A stretch of 15,200 nt of DNA from Bacteroidota bacterium. Its GTDB lineage: Bacteria > Pseudomonadota > Alphaproteobacteria > Puniceispirillales > Puniceispirillaceae. Location: positions 1-15,200 of the forward strand of contig JAACDV010000222.1 in NCBI GenBank assembly GCA_009936825.1, read 5' to 3'. This document shows, in pieces, positions 9,301 through 15,200 of the stretch. Position numbers and translations under genes: made by a program. The notes beneath the pieces are model-generated. The model made no database searches, had not been told where the DNA came from, and worked only from the letters and a program-made list of their open reading frames with translations. How positions within the stretch are numbered: position 1 is the stretch's first letter; every line of letters starts with the position of its first letter.

Positions 9301-10953
9301 CCGGCTAGACAATACCGCCAACGGAGTATCATCCCCCATCGAGCCAGTCGCCTCTTTGCCAGTCTCTGCCATAGGTTGTAGGATTAGTTCCAGATCTTCC
9401 ATCGTCCAACCGGCCATCAACTGGCGGCGGCGTGCGGTCAGGCCATCCAGACGCGCGGTGCTTTTCTTGCCGCCATTCTTGGCGAGAAGAGCTTCCATTT
9501 GCTGAGCGCGGCCAATCCAAGATCCCCAGTTGCGCCGTTGTGACAGTTCAGCCTTTAGATCATCATTTGAAAACATCATGCCGCGAGACAAATCCATACC
9601 CATCATCTGGCCCGGACCGATACGGCCCCGCTCGATAATATTATCTTCGGCGACCACCACCATCCCGGTCTCAGATCCGGCAATCACCAGACCATCTTTT
9701 GTGACGACATAGCGCATCGGCCGCAGACCATTGCGGTCAAGCCCACCAATGACCCAGTTATTCGCATAGGCAGCAATTGCAGCCGGACCGTCCCATGGCT
9801 CCATCACCGAATTACAATAGGCATAAAGCTTGGCAAGATCATTATCTTCGCTGACATCAACCGCTGCGGGAATCATCATCGTCTTGACCATCGGCAGATC
9901 ACGTCCGCCATGGCCCATCAATTCAAACACCGCATCCAACGCTGCCGAGTCCGAGCTGCCTTTGGCGATGACCGGCTTTAGATCCTCAATCGACGATCCG
10001 AACAATCCGGATGCCATCCTGTCTTCATGACAAGTCATCCAGTTTTGATTGCCGCGGATGGTATTAATCTCACCATTATGCGCCAGTACACGGACCGGCT
10101 GCGCCAGTTTCCATGTAGGCATCGTGTTGGTCGAATAGCGCTGGTGATAGACGGCAAAGGATGAGATGAACCGCTCATCCAAGCGATCCGGGAAAAACGC
10201 CGTCACCTGCTCGGCGAGGAACATGCCCTTATAGATCACCGAACGACTGGACATTGAACAGATATAAAAATCATTGATCAGTTCAGCATTGACGGCATTT
10301 TCCACCCTGCGGCGCACGACATAGAGCTGGCGCTCGGCCTCGGCCTCTTCAAGATCAGCAGGCATTGAGAACATGATCTGTTCAATTTCCGGGCGCGTTG
10401 CTTTCGCCTTATCACCGAGCGATCCGGTTTCCACCGGCACCTGACGCCAGCCATAGATGGAATGCCCATCGGCCAGAATTTCCTGCTCGACAATACAGCG
10501 GCAGCGTTCCTGTGCGGCAAGATCAGTGCGGGGCAGAAACACCATGCCAACCGCCAGACGACCGCCATCATCAGCATGACCGGTGCGGGCAATATGTTCG
10601 ATGAAAAAATCACGCGGAATTTCGATATGGATGCCAGCCCCGTCGCCGGTCATTCCGTCCGCATCCACCGCACCCCGGTGCCAAATGGCCTGCAACGCTT
10701 CGATTGCAGCATCAACCACCGCACGCGTCGGCTTGCCATCGCGCGCCGCAACGAACCCAACTCCGCAAGCATCATGTTCCATTTCGGGCGCATACACACC
10801 CGCCTTGCCAAGCGCATCTTCATTGCGCGCACGCCGTGAAAGCCATGCCTGTGCATCAAACTTGCCGGCCCCAGATGTGCCGGCCCCAGATGTATTGGCC
10901 CCAGAAGTCAGGTTCAGATTTGTCTTGGCTTCAAACGCGTTGCTGTTTGTCAT
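6322..10953 (-). CDS. gltB: Glutamate synthase (NADPH) large subunit
   Basis: The alpha subunit of NADPH-GOGAT. It hydrolyses glutamine and uses the released ammonia to convert 2-oxoglutarate to glutamate, with electrons from gltD. The 1543 residues contain: a propeptide (1-62) normally removed so that C63 in HDACGVGF becomes the N-terminal nucleophile; a class II glutaminase domain (about 63-460) with HRGAVDADGMTGDGAG; a linker domain; an FMN-binding synthase domain (about 850-1240) with SGHGGGTGASP near 1083-1093; 3Fe-4S ligands C1161, C1167 and C1172 in a CX5CX4C pattern; and a C-terminal glycine-rich beta-helix (about 1290-1500). The propeptide is longer than the E. coli one (42 as I recall) because of a repeated TSGA segment. 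The ATG has AAGGA 9 nt upstream. It is 24 nt downstream of gltD, so the two are almost certainly one operon. Confidence 0.98.
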   Translation of the reverse strand: MTNSNAFEAKTNLNLTSGANTSGAGTSGAGKFDAQAWLSRRARNEDALGKAGVYAPEMEHDACGVGFVAARDGKPTRAVVDAAIEALQAIWHRGAVDADGMTGDGAGIHIEIPRDFFIEHIARTGHADDGGRLAVGMVFLPRTDLAAQERCRCIVEQEILADGHSIYGWRQVPVETGSLGDKAKATRPEIEQIMFSMPADLEEAEAERQLYVVRRRVENAVNAELINDFYICSMSSRSVIYKGMFLAEQVTAFFPDRLDERFISSFAVYHQRYSTNTMPTWKLAQPVRVLAHNGEINTIRGNQNWMTCHEDRMASGLFGSSIEDLKPVIAKGSSDSAALDAVFELMGHGGRDLPMVKTMMIPAAVDVSEDNDLAKLYAYCNSVMEPWDGPAAIAAYANNWVIGGLDRNGLRPMRYVVTKDGLVIAGSETGMVVVAEDNIIERGRIGPGQMMGMDLSRGMMFSNDDLKAELSQRRNWGSWIGRAQQMEALLAKNGGKKSTARLDGLTARRRQLMAGWTMEDLELILQPMAETGKEATGSMGDDTPLAVLSSRYRGLHHFFRQNFSQVTNPPIDSLRERHVMTLRTRLGNLGNILDEAPEQCDHLVLNSPVLTVPEWDALAAYLGEKAALIDCTFDPENADDFTAALDRISAEAEEAVRSGCEHVMLSDRAAGSTRAPIPMVLATGAVHSHLVRQQLRTFASVNVATGECLDVHHFAVLIGVGATTINAYVAEEAIADRHDRGLLPSLTLPEAVGNYRKAVEDGLLKIMAKMGISVIASYRGGYNFEALGLSRSMVAKYFPPMSSRISGLGLTGIAARVSKMHRDAFNAAEVFLPVGGFFRYRRSGERHAFDGQLIHAMQHACNTGSYDSWKKYSALVNDQGPINLRDLMEFKTGRDKIKIEDVESITRIRRRLVSPGISLGALSPEAHETLSIAMNSIGAKSDSGEGGEDPARFKLRENSDNPSSAIKQIASGRCGVTAEYLNNCSEIEIKVAQGAKPGEGGQLPGIKVDSLIARLRHSTPGVTLISPPPHHDIYSIEDLAQLIYDLKQINPDAKVCVKLVASTGIGTIAAGVAKAKADAILVSGHGGGTGASPQSSIKYAGMPWEMGLSEVHQVLSMNELRDKVVLRTDGGLKTGRDVVMAAMLGADEYGIGTSSLIAMGCIMVRQCHSNTCPVGVCTQREDLREKFEGTPEKVVQLFTHLAEEVRDILASLGFSTLEEVIGRTDLLTQVSRGDSALDDLDLNPILVQAERNSDVTGSPRDSARTEVPDTLDALIVRDASTALQFGSKAQLSYNIENTQRAIGTRLSSHIVRKFGMTGLRENHITVRLRGTAGQSLGAFATQGLRLEVIGDANDYVGKGLSGGTIVVRPSDAASFVAHENTIIGNTVLYGATSGTLYAVGQAGERLCVRNSGATAIVEGAGTNACEYMTGGNVVILGEVGDNFGAGMTGGMAYIYDPDGTFLERVNPASLEIERIDSSHWEAELRTLIEAYAKATESALALRLLNEWNAEVGKFWQIVPTEIIPRLDHPLSDSQTAIGDTQSA
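10867..10911 (-). repeat. 15-bp in-frame repeat inside the gltB propeptide
   Basis: Three tandem 15-bp units start at 10867, 10882 and 10897. The first 9-10 bases of each (GGCCCCAGA) are the same and the ends vary. In gltB they encode residues 15-29 as three five-residue copies of xTSGA. The unit length is a multiple of three, so copy-number change keeps the frame. Confidence 0.85.
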
Positions 10954-10977
10954 AATCTTTGATCCTTTTATAAGGCA

Positions 10978-12420
10978 TCAGCCGCCAGCAGCGGCTTTTG
11001 GCGCTTCGCTTTGCGCCGCGATATAGGTAGCGATTGATTCGGCTGCATCACGGCCATCACGCACGCCCCAGACGACCAGCGAGGCACCGCGAACAATATC
11101 GCCAGCGGCAAACACACCCGGGATATTCGTCATCATAGTGCGCCAATCGACGGAAACAGTGCCCCATTTGGACACTTCCAGCTCAGGCGTATCAAACATC
11201 ACCGGGATATCTTCAGCATCAAAGCCCAGCGCCTTGATCACCAGATCAGCCTCAATTTCATGTGCGGAGCCTTCGATAACCTGCGGGACCTGACGGCCAG
11301 TGGCGTCAGGACGGCCAAGATGAATTTTCTGCGCCTGAACAGCGCGTACCTTCTCATCACCGAGAAATGCTTGCGGCGCAGACAGCCACTCAAAGATCAC
11401 GCCTTCTTCCTCGGCATTAGCCACTTCGCGCTGCGATCCCGGCATATTGGCGCGGTCACGCCGGTAGAGACAGGTCACCGATTTTGCGTTTTGACGAACC
11501 GCGGTGCGAACACAATCCATCGCCGTATCGCCGCCGCCAATAACGACCACATTGCGGCCATAGGCGTTCAGAACACCCGACTCAAATTCGGCAACCTCAT
11601 CACCCATGCTTTTACGGTTTGAAGCTGTCAGATAATCCAGCGCCGGAACAATGCCGCCAAGTCCACTGCCCGGGGCGGAAATATCACGCGCCTTATAAAC
11701 ACCAGTTGCGATCAGCACCGCATCATGCGCAGTGCTGATTTCGTCAAAGCTGATATCCTTGCCAACATTCACGTTCAGGCGAAACGTCACGCCGCCATCT
11801 TCCAGCAATTTGTGACGGCGCTGAACCACGTCTTTTTCCAGCTTAAACCCCGGAATGCCGTAAACCAGCAAACCACCAACGCGGTCATAACGATCATATA
11901 TTGTAACCTGATATCCGCCCTGTCGCAGCATATCAGCCGCGGCCAGACCTGCTGGGCCCGCCCCGATAATGCCAACCGATTGTTCCCTCTCGAAAACCGG
12001 CTTTGGCGGCTTCACCCACCCATTTTCAAAAGCTGTTTCGGTGATGTGCTTTTCGACCGCGCCGATTGTGACCGACTCAAAGCCTTTTTCAATGACACAA
12101 CTACCCTCGCAGAGCCGGTCTTGCGGACAAATACGGCCACAGATTTCCGGCATATTGTTCGTTGCCGAAGACAGCTGATACGCCTCTTCCATCCGCCCTT
12201 CGGCGGTCAGCATTAACCAATCGGGAATATTGTTGTGAAGCGGGCAGTTGGTCTGGCAAAAGGGCACACCGCATTGCGAGCAGCGCGATGCCTGCGTTTC
12301 TGCCGAATCAAGATCGAAATCCTCATAAATTTCATCAAAATCTTCGACGCGCGCATCCGCGCCACGTTTAGCCGGCATTTTTTTATCCGTCGTCACGAAT
12401 GTCAGCATTTTGTTCGACAT
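10978..12420 (-). CDS. gltD: Glutamate synthase (NADPH) small subunit
   Basis: The beta subunit of GOGAT. It oxidises NADPH at FAD and passes electrons through 4Fe-4S clusters to the FMN of GltB. The 480 residues show two N-terminal cysteine groups for the clusters (C47, C50, C55, C59 and C94, C98, C104, C108), the FAD-binding GxGxxG in GIIGAGPAGLAAA (150-162), the NADPH-binding VVVIGGGDTAMDC (291-303), and the C-terminal FAD motif FAAGDIVRGASLVVWG (437-452). The ATG at 12420 follows GAGG spaced 6 nt. Length and motifs are complete. It is the first gene of the pair, with gltB 24 nt downstream; this is the reverse of the gltB-gltD order in E. coli. No sigma-54 (TGGCAC-N5-TTGC) site was found upstream. 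The promoter must lie in the 496-bp spacer. Confidence 0.98.
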   Translation of the reverse strand: MSNKMLTFVTTDKKMPAKRGADARVEDFDEIYEDFDLDSAETQASRCSQCGVPFCQTNCPLHNNIPDWLMLTAEGRMEEAYQLSSATNNMPEICGRICPQDRLCEGSCVIEKGFESVTIGAVEKHITETAFENGWVKPPKPVFEREQSVGIIGAGPAGLAAADMLRQGGYQVTIYDRYDRVGGLLVYGIPGFKLEKDVVQRRHKLLEDGGVTFRLNVNVGKDISFDEISTAHDAVLIATGVYKARDISAPGSGLGGIVPALDYLTASNRKSMGDEVAEFESGVLNAYGRNVVVIGGGDTAMDCVRTAVRQNAKSVTCLYRRDRANMPGSQREVANAEEEGVIFEWLSAPQAFLGDEKVRAVQAQKIHLGRPDATGRQVPQVIEGSAHEIEADLVIKALGFDAEDIPVMFDTPELEVSKWGTVSVDWRTMMTNIPGVFAAGDIVRGASLVVWGVRDGRDAAESIATYIAAQSEAPKAAAGG

Positions 12421-12461
12421 AACTAACCTCAGACCGCTTTTGAGAAAAAGTGCGTGCGCGA

Positions 12462-12489
12462 ATCACCCGGCCCTAATCATCCGGCCCTA
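12462..12489. repeat. 14-bp tandem repeat, two good copies and a degenerate third
   Basis: Units ATCACCCGGCCCTA (12462-12475) and ATCATCCGGCCCTA (12476-12489) differ at one base. A diverged copy, AACATCCGATTCTT, follows. They lie in the 5' region of gltD, about 40-70 bp upstream of its start. Confidence 0.75.
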
Positions 12490-12619
12490 AACATCCGATT
12501 CTTTCTCAAAACCAAGGGAAATCAACGGATGCAACCAAACCCACGCATTAAATAGTCAACAACCATTACCTATTTTTAGAAAAAATTGCAAGTCTTAATG
12601 ATAAATGTGAAGCATAAGC

Positions 12620-12641
12620 GCCATGATATATAAATTATGGC
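12620..12641. promoter_or_regulatory. 22-bp imperfect palindrome upstream of gltD
   Basis: GCCAT at 12620-12624 mirrors ATGGC at 12637-12641 around an AT-only centre; only two symmetric position pairs in the 22 bp fail to match. Size and dyad symmetry resemble a dimeric repressor or activator site. It lies 200 bp upstream of gltD and 275 bp upstream of uppP. The cognate regulator is unknown. Confidence 0.3.
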
Positions 12642-12714
12642 CGAATCGGAACTATATAAAACCCCAGCCATATTCTTCATGAATGCAGACGCATGCTTTA
12701 CCCCTGCTTATGCT

Positions 12715-12792
12715 CCGTAATTATAGGGATTTTACCGTAATTATAGGGATTTTACCGTAATTATAGGGATTTTACCGTAATTATAGGGATTT
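12715..12792. repeat. 20-bp tandem repeat, 3.9 perfect copies
   Basis: The unit CCGTAATTATAGGGATTTTA starts at 12715, 12735, 12755 and 12775, with the last copy ending near 12792. Copies are identical, and a degenerate trace (GGATTATGGGGACTTT) follows. Each internal junction makes TTAC-C-GTAA, a 9-bp palindrome, repeated every 20 bp (about two helical turns). The array lies about 125 bp upstream of uppP. Confidence 0.95.
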
Positions 12793-12916
12793 GGATTATG
12801 GGGACTTTGAATTGACGTCTTTGGCTTTTATGGCTAGCTGTGGGTTTAAGGTCAGGTGTGCCCGGCACCACCCGGCATTAATACGACAGAAATGACAAAT
12901 TAAAGAGACTCTATAA

Positions 12917-13762
12917 ATGCCATTAACCATTCTCGTTCTGGTTGCCGTCGTTCAGGGGCTTACGGAATTTCTACCAGTATCGTCATCCGGGCATCTGGCG
13001 CTGATTCCCCTTCTCACCGACGCGCATTATCAGGGCCGCGCAATTGATGTGGCGGCGCATGTTGGAACCCTTGGTGCGGTGCTGTGGTTTCTGCGGCGAG
13101 ACTTAATCGAACTGCTGCTGGCATTGCTTCCCGCCTCGCCCCACTCCCCTCTTGCCGATACTACAAGCCCCGATGTGAAAAGGTCCAGGGCGGCAAGCCG
13201 ACGTTTAATCGCCGCGCTGATTCTTGCCACGCTTCCGGTCATTCTGGTTGGATTTGCCGTGAATAAACTCGATCCAGATTGGTTGACTGACATACATACT
13301 CTGGCCTTGGCCAATCTGATTTTTGCCGCGGCCCTATGGTATGCGGATCGCAAGGGCGGTCTGGCCCACGGGATCGCGGACATGCAAATGCGGCCTGCCC
13401 TGATCATTGGCCTGGTGCAATGTTTGGCGTTGATCCCGGGGGCTTCGCGCTCCGGCGTGACGATGACGGCGGCGCGCTATCTGGGGTTTGACCGGGTTGG
13501 GGCGGCGCGTTTTTCCCTATTGCTGTCGATTCCGGCGATTGGCGGGGCTGGCCTTTTAAAAGGCATCGATATTATCTCGGCCGCAGATGTTCAACTCGGC
13601 ATTGATGCAGCGATTGTCGCGGTGCTGTCGTTCGGCTTTGCGCTTGCTGCGATTTCTTGGATGATGCGCTGGCTGACCCGCGCCGATTTCACCATCTTTG
13701 TATGGTATCGGTTGGGTCTGGGCGCGGCGTTACTGCTGGCGATTTTCGCCGGGGTGATTTAA
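12917..13762 (+). CDS. uppP: Undecaprenyl-diphosphatase (UppP/BacA)
   Basis: An integral inner-membrane phosphatase that converts undecaprenyl diphosphate to the monophosphate carrier lipid used for peptidoglycan and O-antigen synthesis; overproduction in other bacteria gives bacitracin resistance. The 281 residues are mostly hydrophobic, with about seven to eight membrane segments. Both signature motifs are intact: QGLTEFLPVSSSGHL (13-27; the (E/Q)xxxE pair is Q13/E17, with S22-S24 and H26) and PGASRSG (174-180, catalytic-type R178). The hydrophilic stretch at about 72-96 is the usual loop between membrane segments. The ATG matches the family start; the ribosome-binding site is weak. It is convergent with the NDUFA9-like gene, 41 bp apart. 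Confidence 0.97.
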   Translation: MPLTILVLVAVVQGLTEFLPVSSSGHLALIPLLTDAHYQGRAIDVAAHVGTLGAVLWFLRRDLIELLLALLPASPHSPLADTTSPDVKRSRAASRRLIAALILATLPVILVGFAVNKLDPDWLTDIHTLALANLIFAAALWYADRKGGLAHGIADMQMRPALIIGLVQCLALIPGASRSGVTMTAARYLGFDRVGAARFSLLLSIPAIGGAGLLKGIDIISAADVQLGIDAAIVAVLSFGFALAAISWMMRWLTRADFTIFVWYRLGLGAALLLAIFAGVI

Positions 13763-13766
13763 CGCA

Positions 13767-13801
13767 TTGCCTAAATAAAAATTCCGCCCAAACTTCAGGC
13801 T
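13767..13801. terminator. Weak bidirectional terminator candidate
   Basis: In the 41-bp gap between convergent uppP and the NDUFA9-like gene, the minus strand has a GCCT-GAAGTTT-GGGC hairpin (four pairs, one a wobble), then GGAATTTTTATTT. The stem is short; position and the U-rich run are the only support. Confidence 0.25.
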
Positions 13802-13803
13802 AA

Positions 13804-14778
13804 TTAGTCCCGGCTGGCGAATTGTCCTCCGGGCCGGTACCGCGATAAATATTCCGGCAGGATCGCCGCCACCGGGGTTGGAGTGACACCCAGCTCATCA
13901 AGTCCGCGCGCGCCTGCAGTAACGACATTATCCATTGCCAACAACCGCACCTGATCAACCGTCACTGGCGGGTTTGGCAACAGCCCCGCAAAGACCGCAC
14001 CAAGCGACATGATTGGCAATGGGACCGGCAGCAACAACCGGCGGCGACGGATCGCCGATAGGGTGATTTGCATCAGCTCCTTAAAGGTGAAAATATCGGG
14101 GCCACCAAGCTCAAAAATACCCCCACGAATGGATTTCGCTTTCCCTTTTTTCACTTGTGTCGCACCATCAAGGCCAAGTGCGATGGCAACAGCCGTAACC
14201 ACATCGCCGACATAAATCGGCTGCATTCGCATTGACCCACCGCCGGGAAGCGGCAGACCGGGCGCCAGCATCGCCATGCTAGCAAAACGGTTGAAAAAGC
14301 TATCACGCGGACCAAATACAATCGATGGGCGCAAGATTACCGCGTCCGGAAAAGCAGAATGCAGCGCGGCCTCACCGGCCGCTTTACTGCTGGCATACCG
14401 GCTTTTTGACTCAAAATCAGCGCCAATGGCCGACAGATGAACGACGTCCTTCACACCATGCCGCGCAGCAATAACGCCAATGCGCCCGGGCAATTCACCC
14501 TGCAACGCATCAAAACGCTGGCGGCTATTTTCGGCCAGAATACCGATCAGATTGACCACCGCATCAGCCGGCGCGATAACTGTTTCCAGATCTTCATCGT
14601 TCAGCACATTTCCCGCGACCACGGTAATTTGGCCAACAACGCCCATCGTTTTCAGAAATTTGGCTTTTTCAGCATTTCTGCACAATACAATGACCCGCAT
14701 TTTCGCGCGCGCCAGCTTTTCGATAATGGCGCGGCCCAGAAACCCGGATCCGCCGATAACAGCAACCGTCTTATCCAT
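13804..14778 (-). CDS. Complex I NDUFA9-like NAD(P)-binding protein (atypical SDR)
   Basis: A 324-residue protein of the atypical short-chain dehydrogenase fold. The nucleotide-binding loop is GGSGFLG (9-15) and a YxxxK pair is present (Y128, K132 in SRYASSKAAGE). The blocks VVHLSAIGAD, ILRPSIVFGPRDSFFNRFA and MQPIYVGDV are typical of the NDUFA9-like group, which in mitochondria is an accessory Complex I subunit. In bacteria its role is unsettled; a part in Complex I assembly or ubiquinone metabolism is inferred from family membership only, and no nuo genes are visible here. There is no signal peptide; hydrophobic stretches near 245-265 could give membrane association. The ATG at 14778 follows GGGAG spaced 7 nt. 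It is convergent with uppP, a neighbour I recall from other alphaproteobacteria. Confidence 0.9.
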   Translation of the reverse strand: MDKTVAVIGGSGFLGRAIIEKLARAKMRVIVLCRNAEKAKFLKTMGVVGQITVVAGNVLNDEDLETVIAPADAVVNLIGILAENSRQRFDALQGELPGRIGVIAARHGVKDVVHLSAIGADFESKSRYASSKAAGEAALHSAFPDAVILRPSIVFGPRDSFFNRFASMAMLAPGLPLPGGGSMRMQPIYVGDVVTAVAIALGLDGATQVKKGKAKSIRGGIFELGGPDIFTFKELMQITLSAIRRRRLLLPVPLPIMSLGAVFAGLLPNPPVTVDQVRLLAMDNVVTAGARGLDELGVTPTPVAAILPEYLSRYRPGGQFASRD

Positions 14779-15084
14779 TAGATTTCTCCCGATTCAAAAA
14801 AAACATGTCCAAGCAAACCGTAAAAACAGCCGTTAAAAACAATCAACACTGCGATCTCTAAATAGGGACAACCCCCCCAGAGCGCAAGTTTATGCCACGC
14901 AAGCAAACATGACCAAAAGCAGGGTTTTTAAAAGCCACGATTTTAGAAATCGGGTTTTGGGGAGGAAAGAAGGTAATTCAAACCTAGTTTGATCTGATTC
15001 GCCTGCAACCAGTTGACAAGCGCAACATGGCAGGTATTCTGCGCGCCATTCCAAGATGAGTTCCAACGCTCATCAGGTGCCTGT
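14779..15084. other. Intergenic region between the NDUFA9-like gene and tRNA-Leu
   Basis: The 306 bp hold no credible gene. They contain the ribosome-binding site of the minus-strand gene at the left edge, a C-run near 14872, a 6-bp perfect hairpin CGATTT-TAG-AAATCG (14938-14952), and the tRNA promoter candidate at 15013-15040. The minus-strand frames at the right end are antisense to the tRNA. Confidence 0.6.
15013..15040 (+). promoter_or_regulatory. Promoter candidate for tRNA-Leu
   Basis: A consensus -35, TTGACA (15013-15018), is followed after 16 bp by TATTCT (15035-15040; four of six -10 matches), then by the GC-rich GCGCGCC. A GC-rich discriminator after the -10 is typical of stable-RNA promoters under stringent control, so growth-rate regulation is inferred. 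Transcription would begin about 35-40 nt before the mature tRNA. Confidence 0.6.
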
Positions 15085-15171
15085 GCCCAGGTGGCGGAAT
15101 TGGTAGACGCGCGGGCTTCAGGTGCCAGTGGCCGCAAGGTCGTGGAAGTTCGAGTCTTCTCCTGGGCACCA
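15085..15171 (+). tRNA. tRNA-Leu (anticodon CAG), CCA encoded
   Basis: An 87-nt class II tRNA reading CUG. The acceptor stem GCCCAGG (15085-15091) pairs with CCTGGGC (15161-15167), then discriminator A and encoded CCA. The D arm contains GGAATTGGTAGA, the anticodon loop is TTCAGGT (CAG at 15119-15121), the long variable arm GGCC-GCAA-GGTC is typical of tRNA-Leu, and the T arm is GGAAG-TTCGAGT-CTTCT. The overall sequence closely follows E. coli tRNA-Leu(CAG). The oddity is the anticodon stem, CGGGC against GCCAG, with a G-A opposition at positions 28 and 42 (15113 and 15127). The acceptor, T and variable stems otherwise pair, with G-U wobbles. Confidence 0.95.
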
Positions 15172-15200
15172 AATTCCCTGTTTCACCTGCGATAACTCGA

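Larger units (their letters stand above)
12421..12916. other. Long divergent intergenic region between gltD and uppP
   Basis: The 496 bp have no credible coding frame. From left to right they hold the gltD ribosome-binding site, a 14-bp repeat (12462-12489, with a degenerate third copy), an AT-rich stretch (about 12530-12660) that probably carries the gltD promoter, a 22-bp imperfect palindrome (12620-12641), four 20-bp repeats (about 12715-12792), and the uppP leader. In the leader, TTGACG (12812-12817) or TTGAAT (12807-12812) could be a -35 element, but no good -10 follows. The uppP start has only a weak AAAGAGA ribosome-binding site. Confidence 0.7.

Noticed and set aside
10583..11026. 147-codon plus-strand frame across the gltB start
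   Set aside because: It is antisense to the N-terminus of gltB, the gltD-gltB junction and the end of gltD; its repeats mirror the gltB propeptide repeat.
12715..12792. CRISPR array
   Set aside because: The repeats are directly adjacent with no unique spacers, the unit is only 20 bp, and no cas genes are present.
12421..12916. Sigma-54 promoter for glutamate synthase
   Set aside because: I looked for TGGCAC-N5-TTGC on the gltD strand and found no acceptable match.
14943..15172. Minus-strand frames of about 60 codons at the right end
   Set aside because: They are translated from the strand complementary to tRNA-Leu, a well-known source of false small proteins.
15085..15200. tRNA 3' end as an integration site
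   Set aside because: Only 29 bases follow the tRNA; no integrase or repeat of its 3' end can be seen in the window.

Overview
The window reads as an ordinary, gene-dense chromosomal segment of an alphaproteobacterium. The evidence is an FzlA-type GST-fold protein, a long-form NADPH glutamate synthase pair (gltD/gltB), a Complex I NDUFA9-like NAD(P)-binding protein, and an IF3 gene that appears to start at a non-AUG codon. The moderate GC content, AT-rich spacers and protein flavour recall marine lineages such as SAR116, but that placement is only an impression. I see no phage, transposon, integrase, CRISPR array or toxin-antitoxin genes.

Layout. 11-2620 (minus): thrS followed by infC, the conserved translation pair, with infC probably starting at AUA at 547. 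2778-3980 (minus): a GT4-family glycosyltransferase, divergent from 4101-4871 (plus), an alpha/beta hydrolase closely resembling mitochondrial ABHD10. 4892-5563 (minus): fzlA, convergent with the hydrolase. 5741-6247 (minus): a GNAT acetyltransferase, separated from fzlA by a 17-bp minisatellite. 6322-12420 (minus): a gltD-gltB operon of glutamate synthase, gltD first. 12421-12916: a 496-bp divergent spacer with two tandem-repeat arrays and a 22-bp imperfect palindrome. 12917-13762 (plus): uppP, convergent with the NDUFA9-like gene at 13804-14778 (minus). 15085-15171 (plus): tRNA-Leu(CAG), with a promoter-like element upstream.

Functionally the genes are housekeeping: translation (infC, thrS, tRNA-Leu), ammonium assimilation (gltD/gltB), envelope and division (uppP, fzlA, perhaps the glycosyltransferase), and respiration or quinone metabolism (NDUFA9-like). 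I found no convincing undescribed multi-gene system. The points most worth a second look are the AUA start of infC, several short tandem arrays (three intergenic, one inside the gltB propeptide), a G-A mismatch in the tRNA-Leu anticodon stem, and the ABHD10-like hydrolase.
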